Part shown: positions 16,629 to 24,179 of the stretch, piece by piece
Position numbering within the stretch: the first letter of the stretch is position 1
Layout of the letters: each line of letters begins with the position of its first letter
Source: Bacteroidia bacterium
GTDB taxonomy: Bacteria > Bacteroidota > Bacteroidia > Bacteroidales > VadinHA17
DNA: 39,888 nt
Direction of reading: 5' to 3'
Assembly: GCA_026391595.1 (NCBI GenBank)
Contig: JAPLDY010000049.1
Span: 1-39,888, forward strand
Position numbers and translations under genes: made by a program
The notes under the pieces: model-generated
The model's database searches: none
What the model was told of the DNA's origin: nothing
The model's input: only the letters and a program-made list of their open reading frames with translations

Positions 16629-17741
16629 TTATCTTTTCAGAACATGTTTCAGGTCGTACATTGATCCGATAATAGTTACCGGTGTCCCAATTTTCACTAT
16701 TTTAAAGAGACTATCCATCTCCCTGTCTTTCAGTGCTATGCATCCGGCAGTCCAGTCACTTCCTTTACCGCCGTTGCCATGTATCTCGATCATACCACCA
16801 ATTTTTGCAGAACGGGGAAGGGATCCTCTTTCAATTGCAGCTACAAACATTGCAGTGTCCTCATCATTCGGATAATCAAGAAGAAGAGCCTTGTAATATT
16901 TAGTGCTGTCGCTTTTAAACATCCTGGTTATTTTGTACATTCCTTCCGGTGTAGCTTTATCCCCTCTTAAACGCTTGTCGCCAACCCAGTTTTTTCCCAG
17001 TTCCACTGAATATGAAAATTGCACTTCACCGTTAAGATAAACAATAACTTTTCTTGAATATTTATCGACAATTATAGAGTAATCCTGGTTAAGCCTTGAT
17101 TCTGCTATAGTTGTGTCGGCCCAACTTTTCCACTGAGGGTACGATCTGAAATAGCTTCTCATGTTTGCATCGGCATACACATACGATGGCACCAGCAGTT
17201 GTTCGGCCTCTTTGATCTTTCTTTCTGCCTTCATATACTGGCCTTTTTCCCAGTCCAGCTCAGCTTCGGTGATAAGCAATTCACCCCTGGAAATATTGTT
17301 CCGTATTTCGGATGAAAGAGGATATTTGGAAAAACGTCTGGTAAGTGAGGCATCAGTTTCCTTCAGAGCTTTTATTTCCTGACTCAGGCGGGCATTCATG
17401 CTGGAAGTATTGTTTTCAGAATCATCTGAAGCTTCATTAGCCTTTTTTGCAGCAAGTCCGGCGAAGATCCTCACTTTCTCATAATTTCTTTTATAGATAT
17501 TATTTCCATTTTCCTTCTGCCAATAGACCATTGCCGAATCATAGTAATTTCTGGCTTCATAAAAAAGTGACTCTGAATATGTTCCGGCATTATCTTTGGC
17601 GGCCAAAGATATCGATGTCCTGGCAAATTCCATTTCACCTACCGGAGGCTCAGGGACCGGATAAAAGATCAGAAATCCCACTGCAGCAATAAAAATTGCA
17701 ATGGGAGTAATGACCAATATATGCTTCCAAACCCTGTGCAT
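16629..17741 (-). CDS. L,D-transpeptidase (YkuD domain) with N-terminal helical module
   Basis: The 370-residue protein is anchored by one N-terminal helix (HILVITPIAIFIAAVGFLIF). Residues about 40-200 are alpha-helical (ARNYYDSAMVYWQKEN, then YEKVRIFAGLAAKKANEAS, and later ITEAELDWEKGQYMKAERKIKEAE). The YkuD domain occupies about 215-360: DYSIIVDKYSRKVIVYLNG, GDKATPEGMYKI, and the active site EIHGNGG...SDWTAGCIALKD. The residue before Gly-Cys is Ala and the usual Ser is Thr, a variant seen in a YkuD subgroup. The helical part resembles the lipoprotein encoded just upstream (17822-18418), with the same spacing of Ala and Tyr positions. It is the first gene of the operon and lies just downstream of that lipoprotein's terminator. 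Confidence 0.9.
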   Translation of the reverse strand: MHRVWKHILVITPIAIFIAAVGFLIFYPVPEPPVGEMEFARTSISLAAKDNAGTYSESLFYEARNYYDSAMVYWQKENGNNIYKRNYEKVRIFAGLAAKKANEASDDSENNTSSMNARLSQEIKALKETDASLTRRFSKYPLSSEIRNNISRGELLITEAELDWEKGQYMKAERKIKEAEQLLVPSYVYADANMRSYFRSYPQWKSWADTTIAESRLNQDYSIIVDKYSRKVIVYLNGEVQFSYSVELGKNWVGDKRLRGDKATPEGMYKITRMFKSDSTKYYKALLLDYPNDEDTAMFVAAIERGSLPRSAKIGGMIEIHGNGGKGSDWTAGCIALKDREMDSLFKIVKIGTPVTIIGSMYDLKHVLKR

Positions 17742-17764
17742 GGAAAATTACTTATTTCATCTTC

Positions 17765-17792
17765 AAAAAAAACCCCGGGATGAAACCCGGGG
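17765..17792 (-). terminator. Strong intrinsic terminator of the lipoprotein gene
   Basis: Read on the reverse strand, a perfect 7-bp GC stem CCCCGGG (17786-17792) and CCCGGGG (17773-17779) with a 6-base loop is followed by eight T (17765-17772). It lies 30 bases after the stop of the lipoprotein gene and before the start of the L,D-transpeptidase operon (17741), so it should separate the two transcripts. Confidence 0.85.
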
Positions 17793-17821
17793 AATTTATA
17801 TTTCAAACTATTGTTCAGGAA

Positions 17822-18418
17822 TTAGAACCTGATTCTTGCTTTCTTAAGAACGTCCTTTATTTCTGTATTAATGCTTCCAGCTTTTTCGTTGGCAGCTTTG
17901 ATCTTGTTAAGAGCATCCATATATGCGCCCTTATCGAAAAGACCCTGTGCTTCAGCAACTGTAGCGTCAACTGTACCGAGGTCAGCTTTGATTGCTTCGA
18001 TAACTGCAGCACCTTCCTTACCCCTTGGGAGTTTCGGGAGAAGTTTTGCGTTTTCAGCAACAACTGTTTTGATACCGGTAAGAAGAGTTTCAGCTTCTTT
18101 CTTGATTTCGTCTTTTTTAACGGCTGCATTAGCGACAACCTGTTCTGCAAGTGTTTTTGTAGTAGCAAGCTTAGCAACAACGTCCTTATAATTCTTGAAT
18201 AATTTACCATCAACCACAGTTATAGCATTGTTGATAGCATTCATTGAATCCTGTAAAGCTGCAAATTCAGCGGGAAGATAAACATTAGCTTCAGCAGTCT
18301 GAGCAGCTGCGATAGCAGCGTTTGTAGCATCAATTTCAACCTGTGGTTTTTTACCACAACTAGCAAGGACAGCAACCATTGCGATAGCAGCTAATCCCAT
18401 TAAAATTTTGTTCTTCAT
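17822..18418 (-). CDS. Helical envelope lipoprotein (DUF4398-like)
   Basis: The 198-residue product has a lipobox LASC (Cys21). The mature part is Ala- and Lys-rich, almost fully helical with heptad-like spacing (ATNAAIAAAQTAEANVYLPAEF, then LATTKTLAEQVVANAAVKKDE, then DKGAYMDALNKIKAANEKAGS). The pattern of Ala pairs, YxPAEFxxL and a distal KGAYxDALNKIKAA resembles DUF4398-type lipoproteins. It ends in basic-aromatic KKARIRF. A good Bacteroidota promoter upstream and a strong terminator downstream make it a single-gene, probably well-expressed unit. Its position next to two L,D-transpeptidases raises the possibility of a role like that of Lpp, spanning envelope layers, but nothing shows covalent attachment to peptidoglycan. 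Confidence 0.8.
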   Translation of the reverse strand: MKNKILMGLAAIAMVAVLASCGKKPQVEIDATNAAIAAAQTAEANVYLPAEFAALQDSMNAINNAITVVDGKLFKNYKDVVAKLATTKTLAEQVVANAAVKKDEIKKEAETLLTGIKTVVAENAKLLPKLPRGKEGAAVIEAIKADLGTVDATVAEAQGLFDKGAYMDALNKIKAANEKAGSINTEIKDVLKKARIRF

Positions 18419-18503
18419 TTTTCTAACCTTTTTTAATACTTTGTTTATTTAACTAACTTCCGATTTATATTTACTAATCGTTTGAGTTTCAAATTTTACG
18501 GTG

Positions 18504-18534
18504 CGAATATACTACTAATTAAGAACATTACAAT
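18504..18534 (-). promoter_or_regulatory. Bacteroidota-type promoter for the helical lipoprotein gene
   Basis: On the reverse strand ATTG (18531-18534) stands 19 bases before TATATTCG (18504-18511), close to the Bacteroidota consensus TTTG-N19-TAnnTTTG. Transcription would begin near 18495-18500 and leave a leader of roughly 80 bases before the ATG at 18418. The surrounding sequence is very AT-rich. Confidence 0.55.
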
Positions 18535-18590
18535 AAAATATTTTAATAAAATTTTAATAAATTTTAAACATAACCATCTAAGATAATGAA

Positions 18591-20171
18591 TTATTGGGGA
18601 TTATCGACTATCATTCTCTTCTGCTGACTGGCAATTTTGTACCCTATCAGGAAGCACATTTTTGCCGACTTTTCCATCTTGTCAAAATCAATTTTCTCAA
18701 CATCATCACCAATCCTGTGAAGATCACTGTGAATACCTGAATTAAAGCAGAGTGCAGGAACTTTTTTTGCTATAAAGCTTGCATGATCGCTGCTTCCGGC
18801 TTCTATCTTTGCACCTTTATCGTTGACCTTGATACCTGCTGCTTTAGCTGAGGCGTTCATTATTTCCAGTAATTCAGAGCTTTCATGACCAGTGTACACA
18901 TTTATCTCACCTGGCTGAGTAATATCAAGGGTATAACCATAGAATTTGCCCGTATCGGCCGCCATTTTAGACCTGCCTACCATGTCAAGGTTTATGTCGA
19001 CGATAGTTTTTTCCATAGGGATCACAGGGTTTTCAGTATAATACCTCGATCCAAGCATACCCTTTTCTTCACCATTGACCCATACAAAAACAATTGTACG
19101 CAGCGGTTTCTGTTTCAGGTTTGTGAAGGCTTCGGCAATTTCAAGAAGTGTCATCGATCCTGATGCGTTGTCATCGGCACCATTATATGCTTCACCATTT
19201 GCATTAAGTCCGGTATGGTCAAAATGCGCGCTATAAACGATGCATTCATTTTTCAATACCGGGTCAGAACCTTCAATTATCCCGATAACATTGGAAGCAG
19301 ATATTTCTGATTCCTTTAAAGCTGTCCTGACAGTAGCCATAAGACCCGTGATCTCGCACGAAACAGGCTTGCCCTGTGCACTTATCCGTTCCTGCATCTG
19401 CTCAAGGTTATAGCCTTCAGGTTTAAGAAGGTTATCTGCTGAATTTCTGGTTATGAATAAAACCTGCAATGGAAGGGAGTTACCCTGTCTGCCTTTAAAT
19501 GACATCGAATTCCCCCCTACAAGTTCAGCCATTCCCGAAGCATAGGCATCGCGGAAACTGTTCTTTGGGTCATATACAAAAAGCACAGCTGCCGGTCCTC
19601 TCATCATCAACGAAGCAAATTTCATACTCTCAAGCTGTTCTGAAAAGACCATCTTGCCTGCCCCTGATTTAACAGCTTCAGGATTCCTGGTCATAATAAT
19701 CACTATTTTGCCCTTGATATCTATCCCTTCAAAATCACTATAACCTGTATTTTTATTCTCATACCCGTAACCTGCAAAGACAACATTACCAGTAACTTCC
19801 ATGGTTTTTGACGGAGGCATCAGACTTATCACAGAATCTGTTGACATTATTACCTCACCGTTTGAATTTAATATTTTCAGAAAGCTGTTTGCCTTATCAA
19901 TACTTGATGAGACCAAAGGAATTTTCTGAAGATAGTCTCCTGTTTCAGGATTGGGCTTCACCTTCAGGCGCATAAGGTTTGATTTGATAAATAAGGCTGA
20001 AATATCATTCTGGGTGGTACCTGTTTCGCGTCCTGCCATATCGTCGGATGCAAAGAATTCCATGTATGCCTTAAGATCTGCCTGACCGATAAAGGCAAGG
20101 CCCTCTTTTTGAGCATTGGCTAGCTGATTAATAGCCAATGAACTGATAATGATCAGAATAAGTTTCTTCAT
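18591..20171 (-). CDS. Secreted M28 family zinc aminopeptidase with PA-type insert
   Basis: M28 peptidases remove N-terminal residues from peptides using two zinc ions. The product has about 526 residues with a signal peptide ending near NQLANAQ. It shows the zinc-ligand motifs SAHFDHTG, NGADDNASGS, VNGEEKGMLGSRYY, DINLDMVGRS and a C-terminal GIHSDLHRIGDD, in family order. Before the catalytic part, residues about 130-250 look like a protease-associated (PA) insert (NVVFAGYGYEN...GKIVIIM...AVLFVYD). A longer frame begins at 20246, but the ATG at 20169-20171 directly precedes the signal peptide and is chosen. The gene is on the same strand as, and 113 bases after, the caspase gene, so the two may be co-transcribed. 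It probably acts in periplasmic or extracellular peptide use. Confidence 0.9.
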   Translation of the reverse strand: MKKLILIIISSLAINQLANAQKEGLAFIGQADLKAYMEFFASDDMAGRETGTTQNDISALFIKSNLMRLKVKPNPETGDYLQKIPLVSSSIDKANSFLKILNSNGEVIMSTDSVISLMPPSKTMEVTGNVVFAGYGYENKNTGYSDFEGIDIKGKIVIIMTRNPEAVKSGAGKMVFSEQLESMKFASLMMRGPAAVLFVYDPKNSFRDAYASGMAELVGGNSMSFKGRQGNSLPLQVLFITRNSADNLLKPEGYNLEQMQERISAQGKPVSCEITGLMATVRTALKESEISASNVIGIIEGSDPVLKNECIVYSAHFDHTGLNANGEAYNGADDNASGSMTLLEIAEAFTNLKQKPLRTIVFVWVNGEEKGMLGSRYYTENPVIPMEKTIVDINLDMVGRSKMAADTGKFYGYTLDITQPGEINVYTGHESSELLEIMNASAKAAGIKVNDKGAKIEAGSSDHASFIAKKVPALCFNSGIHSDLHRIGDDVEKIDFDKMEKSAKMCFLIGYKIASQQKRMIVDNPQ

Positions 20172-20284
20172 TTTATTATTGATTTTTTTTAAGAAAAGGT
20201 TTTTGCAAAGAGAATCACTGGATTGTTTTGCTGCGCTGTTTGCCAAAAATGCTAATGCTGAATGCCAAAAGATATAACTATCAA

Positions 20285-23200
20285 TTACTTTTTAAAGTAA
20301 AAATCCCCATTCAGCTTATTCCATTCCATCGGGGTTTGCTGATTATTGCTTAATCTTCTTACCTCGACTCGCGTTTTCATTACAACACTAAAAATGGATT
20401 GCGGTACAAGCATCTGTTTAACAAGCACTTCCGTAAACAAGCCATTGGCGCCTCTGCCATCTGCAGCTGTTGCTCCCTCAGAAGTGGCAAATACTATAAT
20501 TGTACCGCTTGAGAATGATATCGTTTTAAAACCGGCTATCTCTACCCTCGACCAGGTGGCAAAAGGATTATCACGGCAGGCATCAAGAATGACGATATTG
20601 GTATTATCAGGATATCTTTCAAATTCTTCAACAATGAAATCAACACCTATTGCTTCAAACTTGCAATCACCGGGCTTTTCAAGCACCGCGTCGGTAGGTA
20701 TAAGGTAGTTCTTGCCATCTACCTGGTTCCCGTGCCCTGCATAATAAAACAGAGCTACACTATAATCGGGTAATTTTTCATTGAACTCACGTATTGCACC
20801 CATCATTTCATCTCTTTTTGCATCCAGCCGTTTTATAACATCAAAGCCCAGTTCTTTCAACGTGGCGGCCATAAGGTTGGCATCATTAACAGGATTTTTA
20901 AGCGGTGGTTTGTCGCTATACTGTGAATTACCGAAAACAAGAGCAAGGCGTTTTTCTGTCAGATTTTCTTCAAATTTTATCACCCGCTTTTCCGATCTGG
21001 TACTGCCTGCAGCATTCATAGCCACAATATAAATACTGTTTTCTCCTTTTCTGAGAAGAACAGAATTTTCCCAGTTGTAATTACCCTCACCTGCTACGGC
21101 AGCGTCAAAAACATTATCTTCAGATTGAACATCCGCATTCACATATAGTTTAACAGACTTTAAATCGGTTGGAGATTTAATGCTGGCACTTATTACAAAA
21201 CTCTCGGCTCCGACAATGGAATTAGGATTTTCAGGCGTTGCCCAATTTATCTCCGGTAAGATCGCAGACGGATTACTGAAATAGCGAATCTCAGACTTTG
21301 CCGTCGTCCCCTCAATGTCTGTCACAACAAGGTATATATTATTTTCTCCAGGCCCAAAATTCAAATTTTTCTCCACAAGAAACGATTCAGGATTATCGGG
21401 AGATGATCTTATATCAGTTTCTCCCTTTGAAACACCATTCAGATATAACAGAACAGAATTTAATCCTGAACCTGATCTAATATTTGCCTTGACGGTTGCA
21501 TTATATGAGTCCATAGTTGTTTTTGACGCTGATGGACTTATCCAGGCAATGACCGGGGGGCCGGCTAATGGCTTTGGAGCCGATTCAACTTTTGCCTGTT
21601 CAGTTTTTACCGGTTCTGCTTTTTCGGCTACAGGATTAACGGGGGGTTCTTCAAAAGGATTTGTAAAATAACGAATTTCCGACTTGGATGTTCCTCCGCT
21701 GTTGGTTGCCTCCAGGTAAACATTGCTTTGTCCGGGTACAAATTTTATGGTTTTTTCGATTATAAAACTGCCTGGCACGGAAGGAGAAGGTTTCATATCA
21801 GGTTCTCCGATTGAAACACCATTCATATACAATAACACCGAGTTCAATCCTGAAGTGGTTTTTATGGTCGCCCTTAAAATGGTGTTTGATGTGCTCAGGG
21901 TTGTATTAAGCTTGGAGGGACTTGTCCAGGTGATTGAGGGAGGTATTTCCGTTGGTTTTTTTGAAGCAGCTTCAACGGTCTCAGGCACATTTTGAATTGC
22001 TGTAGTAACAGGCTTTTCAGCAACCGATGGAGCCGTCAGATTACGGGTCTCTGATTTTGTTGTACCTGAGCTGTTGGTGGCTATCAGATAGATTATATTT
22101 TCACCATTTTTAAGGTTTATCGTTTTTTCAATATTAAAAGTGGCATCGCCTTCCGTTGAAGGCACAATTTCTGCTTCACCGGTAGAAGTTCCATTCAGAT
22201 ACAAAACAACTGAATTTAATCCCGAACCTGATTTGACGGAGGCAGCTATATTTATAAGCGGGGATTTAAGAGCCGTACTTGAATTTACCGGATTAGTCCA
22301 GGTAATTAAGGGTGCTTCATCTGGTGGTTTTAAAATAGTGTTATCTCCGGCTTTTTGTTCAACCTGATTTGTAACCTGCTTTGCTGCGGTAACAACAGAC
22401 GGAAATGTTAAAAACCTTTTATCTGATATTGTTTCTCCCAGATTATTGGCAGCAATTATATATATATTATTCTCACCCGGATTTACCCTGACGGTTTTTG
22501 TTATATAGAAATTTCCAGGTACCGTTGGGGAAGGTTTCATTTCCGGTTCTCCGTATAATACCCCGTTTAAGAAAAGGACCACAGAATTTAAACCGGATAC
22601 CGATTTGACAGTTGCTTTAATGCTGACATCCAAAGATTTGAGTGTTGTATTTTGCCATATTGGATTCGTCCAGGAGATCACTGGCAAATTTGGCTTCGAT
22701 AATTCGACAGAGTCAGTTTCTTTTATCACAGGCTGGTAATCGAAATACCTTAAATCTGACTTTATTGTTCCTTTATTGTTTGACGCTTCCAGGAATATTC
22801 GGTTTTCACCCGGATTAAGGTTCAACGTTTTCTCTACAATAAAGCTCCCTATATTATTTGGGGCAGGACTCATTTGAGGCTCTCCTGCAGAAACATCGTT
22901 TATGTATAATATCACGGAATTTAATCCGATATTAGATCTTATTGAGGCCTTAATACTTGCCTTAGATGATCTGGTGGTTGTCAGCTGTTCCGATGGGCTG
23001 GTCCAGTGTATAACTGGAACGGCGTTTGAGCTTATCGCGGTAGAATCATAGGTTTTAAGCACTTGTTGATAAGCAACATATTTTTTCGCGGATGTTGTTG
23101 ATCCGAGATTATTGGAAGCCACAAAATATATGATATTATCACCCTCAGTTAGCGTTAAAGATTTTTCAACGGTAAAACTTCCCGGCATATTTGAGGAAGG

Positions 23201-23467
23201 CTTCATAAAAGGTTCACCGGCTGAAACATCATTTATAAATACCATTACTGAATTTAAACCTGTACCACTTTTAATTGTAGCCTTGATATTTATATTGGGT
23301 GACTTAACCATAAAATTTGATGATAACGGACTGATCCATGATATTTTAGGCAGTCCCGATAAGATTTTTTCTACTGAATCTACGCTTTGCTGCGCATATA
23401 TTAAATGCGTAAAAAATGAAAGAATTATCAGCAGATACAGATTTTTTAATCCGGCCAGCTTTTTCAT
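20285..23467 (-). CDS. Secreted caspase-like (peptidase C14) protein with seven Ig-like repeats
   Basis: The 1060-residue product starts with a signal peptide (to about LIYAQQ). Seven Ig-like repeats of about 95 residues follow, each with the pattern P-x-I-x-W-x-x-P, then IKASIKSxxGLNSVxLYxN, then FxxEKTxxLxxGENxIYLxAxNxxG. They are joined by Pro/Thr/Glu-rich linkers and followed by a caspase domain (about 850-1060). Catalytic His912 lies in YYAGHG (codon 20732-20734) and Cys964 in DACRDNP (codon 20576-20578). The core begins RLALVFGNSQYSD and includes FATSEGATAADG. Caspase homologues cut after Arg, Lys or Asp; the acidic or basic preference cannot be read here. The repeats resemble secreted adhesion domains and have diverged from one another, so this is not an assembly duplication. 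Export is unusual for a caspase if one thinks of cell-death roles, but known in Bacteroidota. A second ATG 4 codons earlier (23479) is possible. Confidence 0.9.
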   Translation of the reverse strand: MKKLAGLKNLYLLIILSFFTHLIYAQQSVDSVEKILSGLPKISWISPLSSNFMVKSPNINIKATIKSGTGLNSVMVFINDVSAGEPFMKPSSNMPGSFTVEKSLTLTEGDNIIYFVASNNLGSTTSAKKYVAYQQVLKTYDSTAISSNAVPVIHWTSPSEQLTTTRSSKASIKASIRSNIGLNSVILYINDVSAGEPQMSPAPNNIGSFIVEKTLNLNPGENRIFLEASNNKGTIKSDLRYFDYQPVIKETDSVELSKPNLPVISWTNPIWQNTTLKSLDVSIKATVKSVSGLNSVVLFLNGVLYGEPEMKPSPTVPGNFYITKTVRVNPGENNIYIIAANNLGETISDKRFLTFPSVVTAAKQVTNQVEQKAGDNTILKPPDEAPLITWTNPVNSSTALKSPLINIAASVKSGSGLNSVVLYLNGTSTGEAEIVPSTEGDATFNIEKTINLKNGENIIYLIATNSSGTTKSETRNLTAPSVAEKPVTTAIQNVPETVEAASKKPTEIPPSITWTSPSKLNTTLSTSNTILRATIKTTSGLNSVLLYMNGVSIGEPDMKPSPSVPGSFIIEKTIKFVPGQSNVYLEATNSGGTSKSEIRYFTNPFEEPPVNPVAEKAEPVKTEQAKVESAPKPLAGPPVIAWISPSASKTTMDSYNATVKANIRSGSGLNSVLLYLNGVSKGETDIRSSPDNPESFLVEKNLNFGPGENNIYLVVTDIEGTTAKSEIRYFSNPSAILPEINWATPENPNSIVGAESFVISASIKSPTDLKSVKLYVNADVQSEDNVFDAAVAGEGNYNWENSVLLRKGENSIYIVAMNAAGSTRSEKRVIKFEENLTEKRLALVFGNSQYSDKPPLKNPVNDANLMAATLKELGFDVIKRLDAKRDEMMGAIREFNEKLPDYSVALFYYAGHGNQVDGKNYLIPTDAVLEKPGDCKFEAIGVDFIVEEFERYPDNTNIVILDACRDNPFATWSRVEIAGFKTISFSSGTIIVFATSEGATAADGRGANGLFTEVLVKQMLVPQSIFSVVMKTRVEVRRLSNNQQTPMEWNKLNGDFYFKK

Positions 23468-23535
23468 AATTAATTGCATGAATAAATTTATGAATGAACT
23501 TTACCTACCAATTAATTACTATCTGAATAATGCCC

Positions 23536-23567
23536 CTAAGTTACATAAAATAATGACTTTAGGCAAC
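23536..23567 (-). promoter_or_regulatory. Possible promoter of the caspase-like gene
   Basis: On the reverse strand GTTG (23564-23567) is 20 bases before TAACTTAG (23536-23543). This resembles TTTG-N19-TAnnTTTG, with a one-base longer spacer and one mismatch in the -7 box. Transcription would start about 60 bases before the gene. Confidence 0.4.
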
Positions 23568-23604
23568 TTTATTTTGATAAGGATTACCGTCGGTGATTCC
23601 TTTT

Positions 23605-23848
23605 GGGAGAACCTGCAAAGCTTAAATGAACCCTCCGGGTCTTAGGATCATGACCTCACTTCGTTCGGTCATGATCCCTTCTGGAGGGAACCTGCAAAGC
23701 TATAACAAACCCTCACGGACCTGTTTATTTTCGTTAAGATTCAATATGTCATTGATTTACGCCCCCTCTTTGCTTTAGCAGAGAGGGGGTTGGGGGGTGA
23801 GTAAATGGGATTATTCGCTTCGCTTATGATCCCTTCCGAGGGAAACCT
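23605..23848. repeat. Array of palindromic modules related to the tRNA-linked elements
   Basis: Three related units begin with an ACCTGCAAAGC motif (23611, about 23699, 23845). The first and third share an exact 34-bp stretch (23611-23644 = 23845-23878), the third being the distal arm of element B. The middle one is a diverged half-element (GCAAAGCTATAACAAACCC, later TTTATTTTCGTTAA). Copy 2 of the 34-base hairpin is at 23645-23678, and a degraded relative sits near 23812-23833. GGGGGTTGGGGGGTGA (23785-23800) follows a CCCCCTCT/AGAGGGGG hairpin and recurs in similar form at 37845-37861. Between 23480 and 23604 only the promoter is seen, and there is no gene in the whole gap. Confidence 0.7.
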
Positions 23849-24060
<212 letters not shown>

Positions 24061-24064
24061 CTTC

Positions 24065-24112
24065 GTCCTCCGATTTCGCCGGACGAAGCCCGAAGCTTTG
24101 GCGAAGGAGGAC
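24065..24112. repeat. Palindromic repeat upstream of tRNA-Ser(GCU)
   Basis: GTCCTCC at 24065-24071 faces GGAGGAC at 24106-24112, with GGCGAA/TTCGCC and GCTT motifs between them. The reverse complement aligns with 13162-13205 upstream of the other tRNA-Ser gene and shares an 18-base core with 270-287 (one difference). It ends 4 bases before the tRNA 5' end on the tRNA strand. The remaining 24113-24179 holds no gene. Confidence 0.65.
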
Positions 24113-24179
24113 TTGTTCTTTATTCTTCGGGCGCGACAAAAATAGAAAAACATGCAGTAAGTGCAAAATTTTTCACTTA

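Noticed and set aside
20346-22367. Several + strand frames of 60-120 codons
   Set aside because: They mirror the caspase and Ig-repeat gene. Their similarity to each other comes only from the repeats on the coding strand.
20285-23467. Ig repeats as an assembly duplication
   Set aside because: The seven repeats have diverged too far in sequence, with different linkers, to be an artefact.
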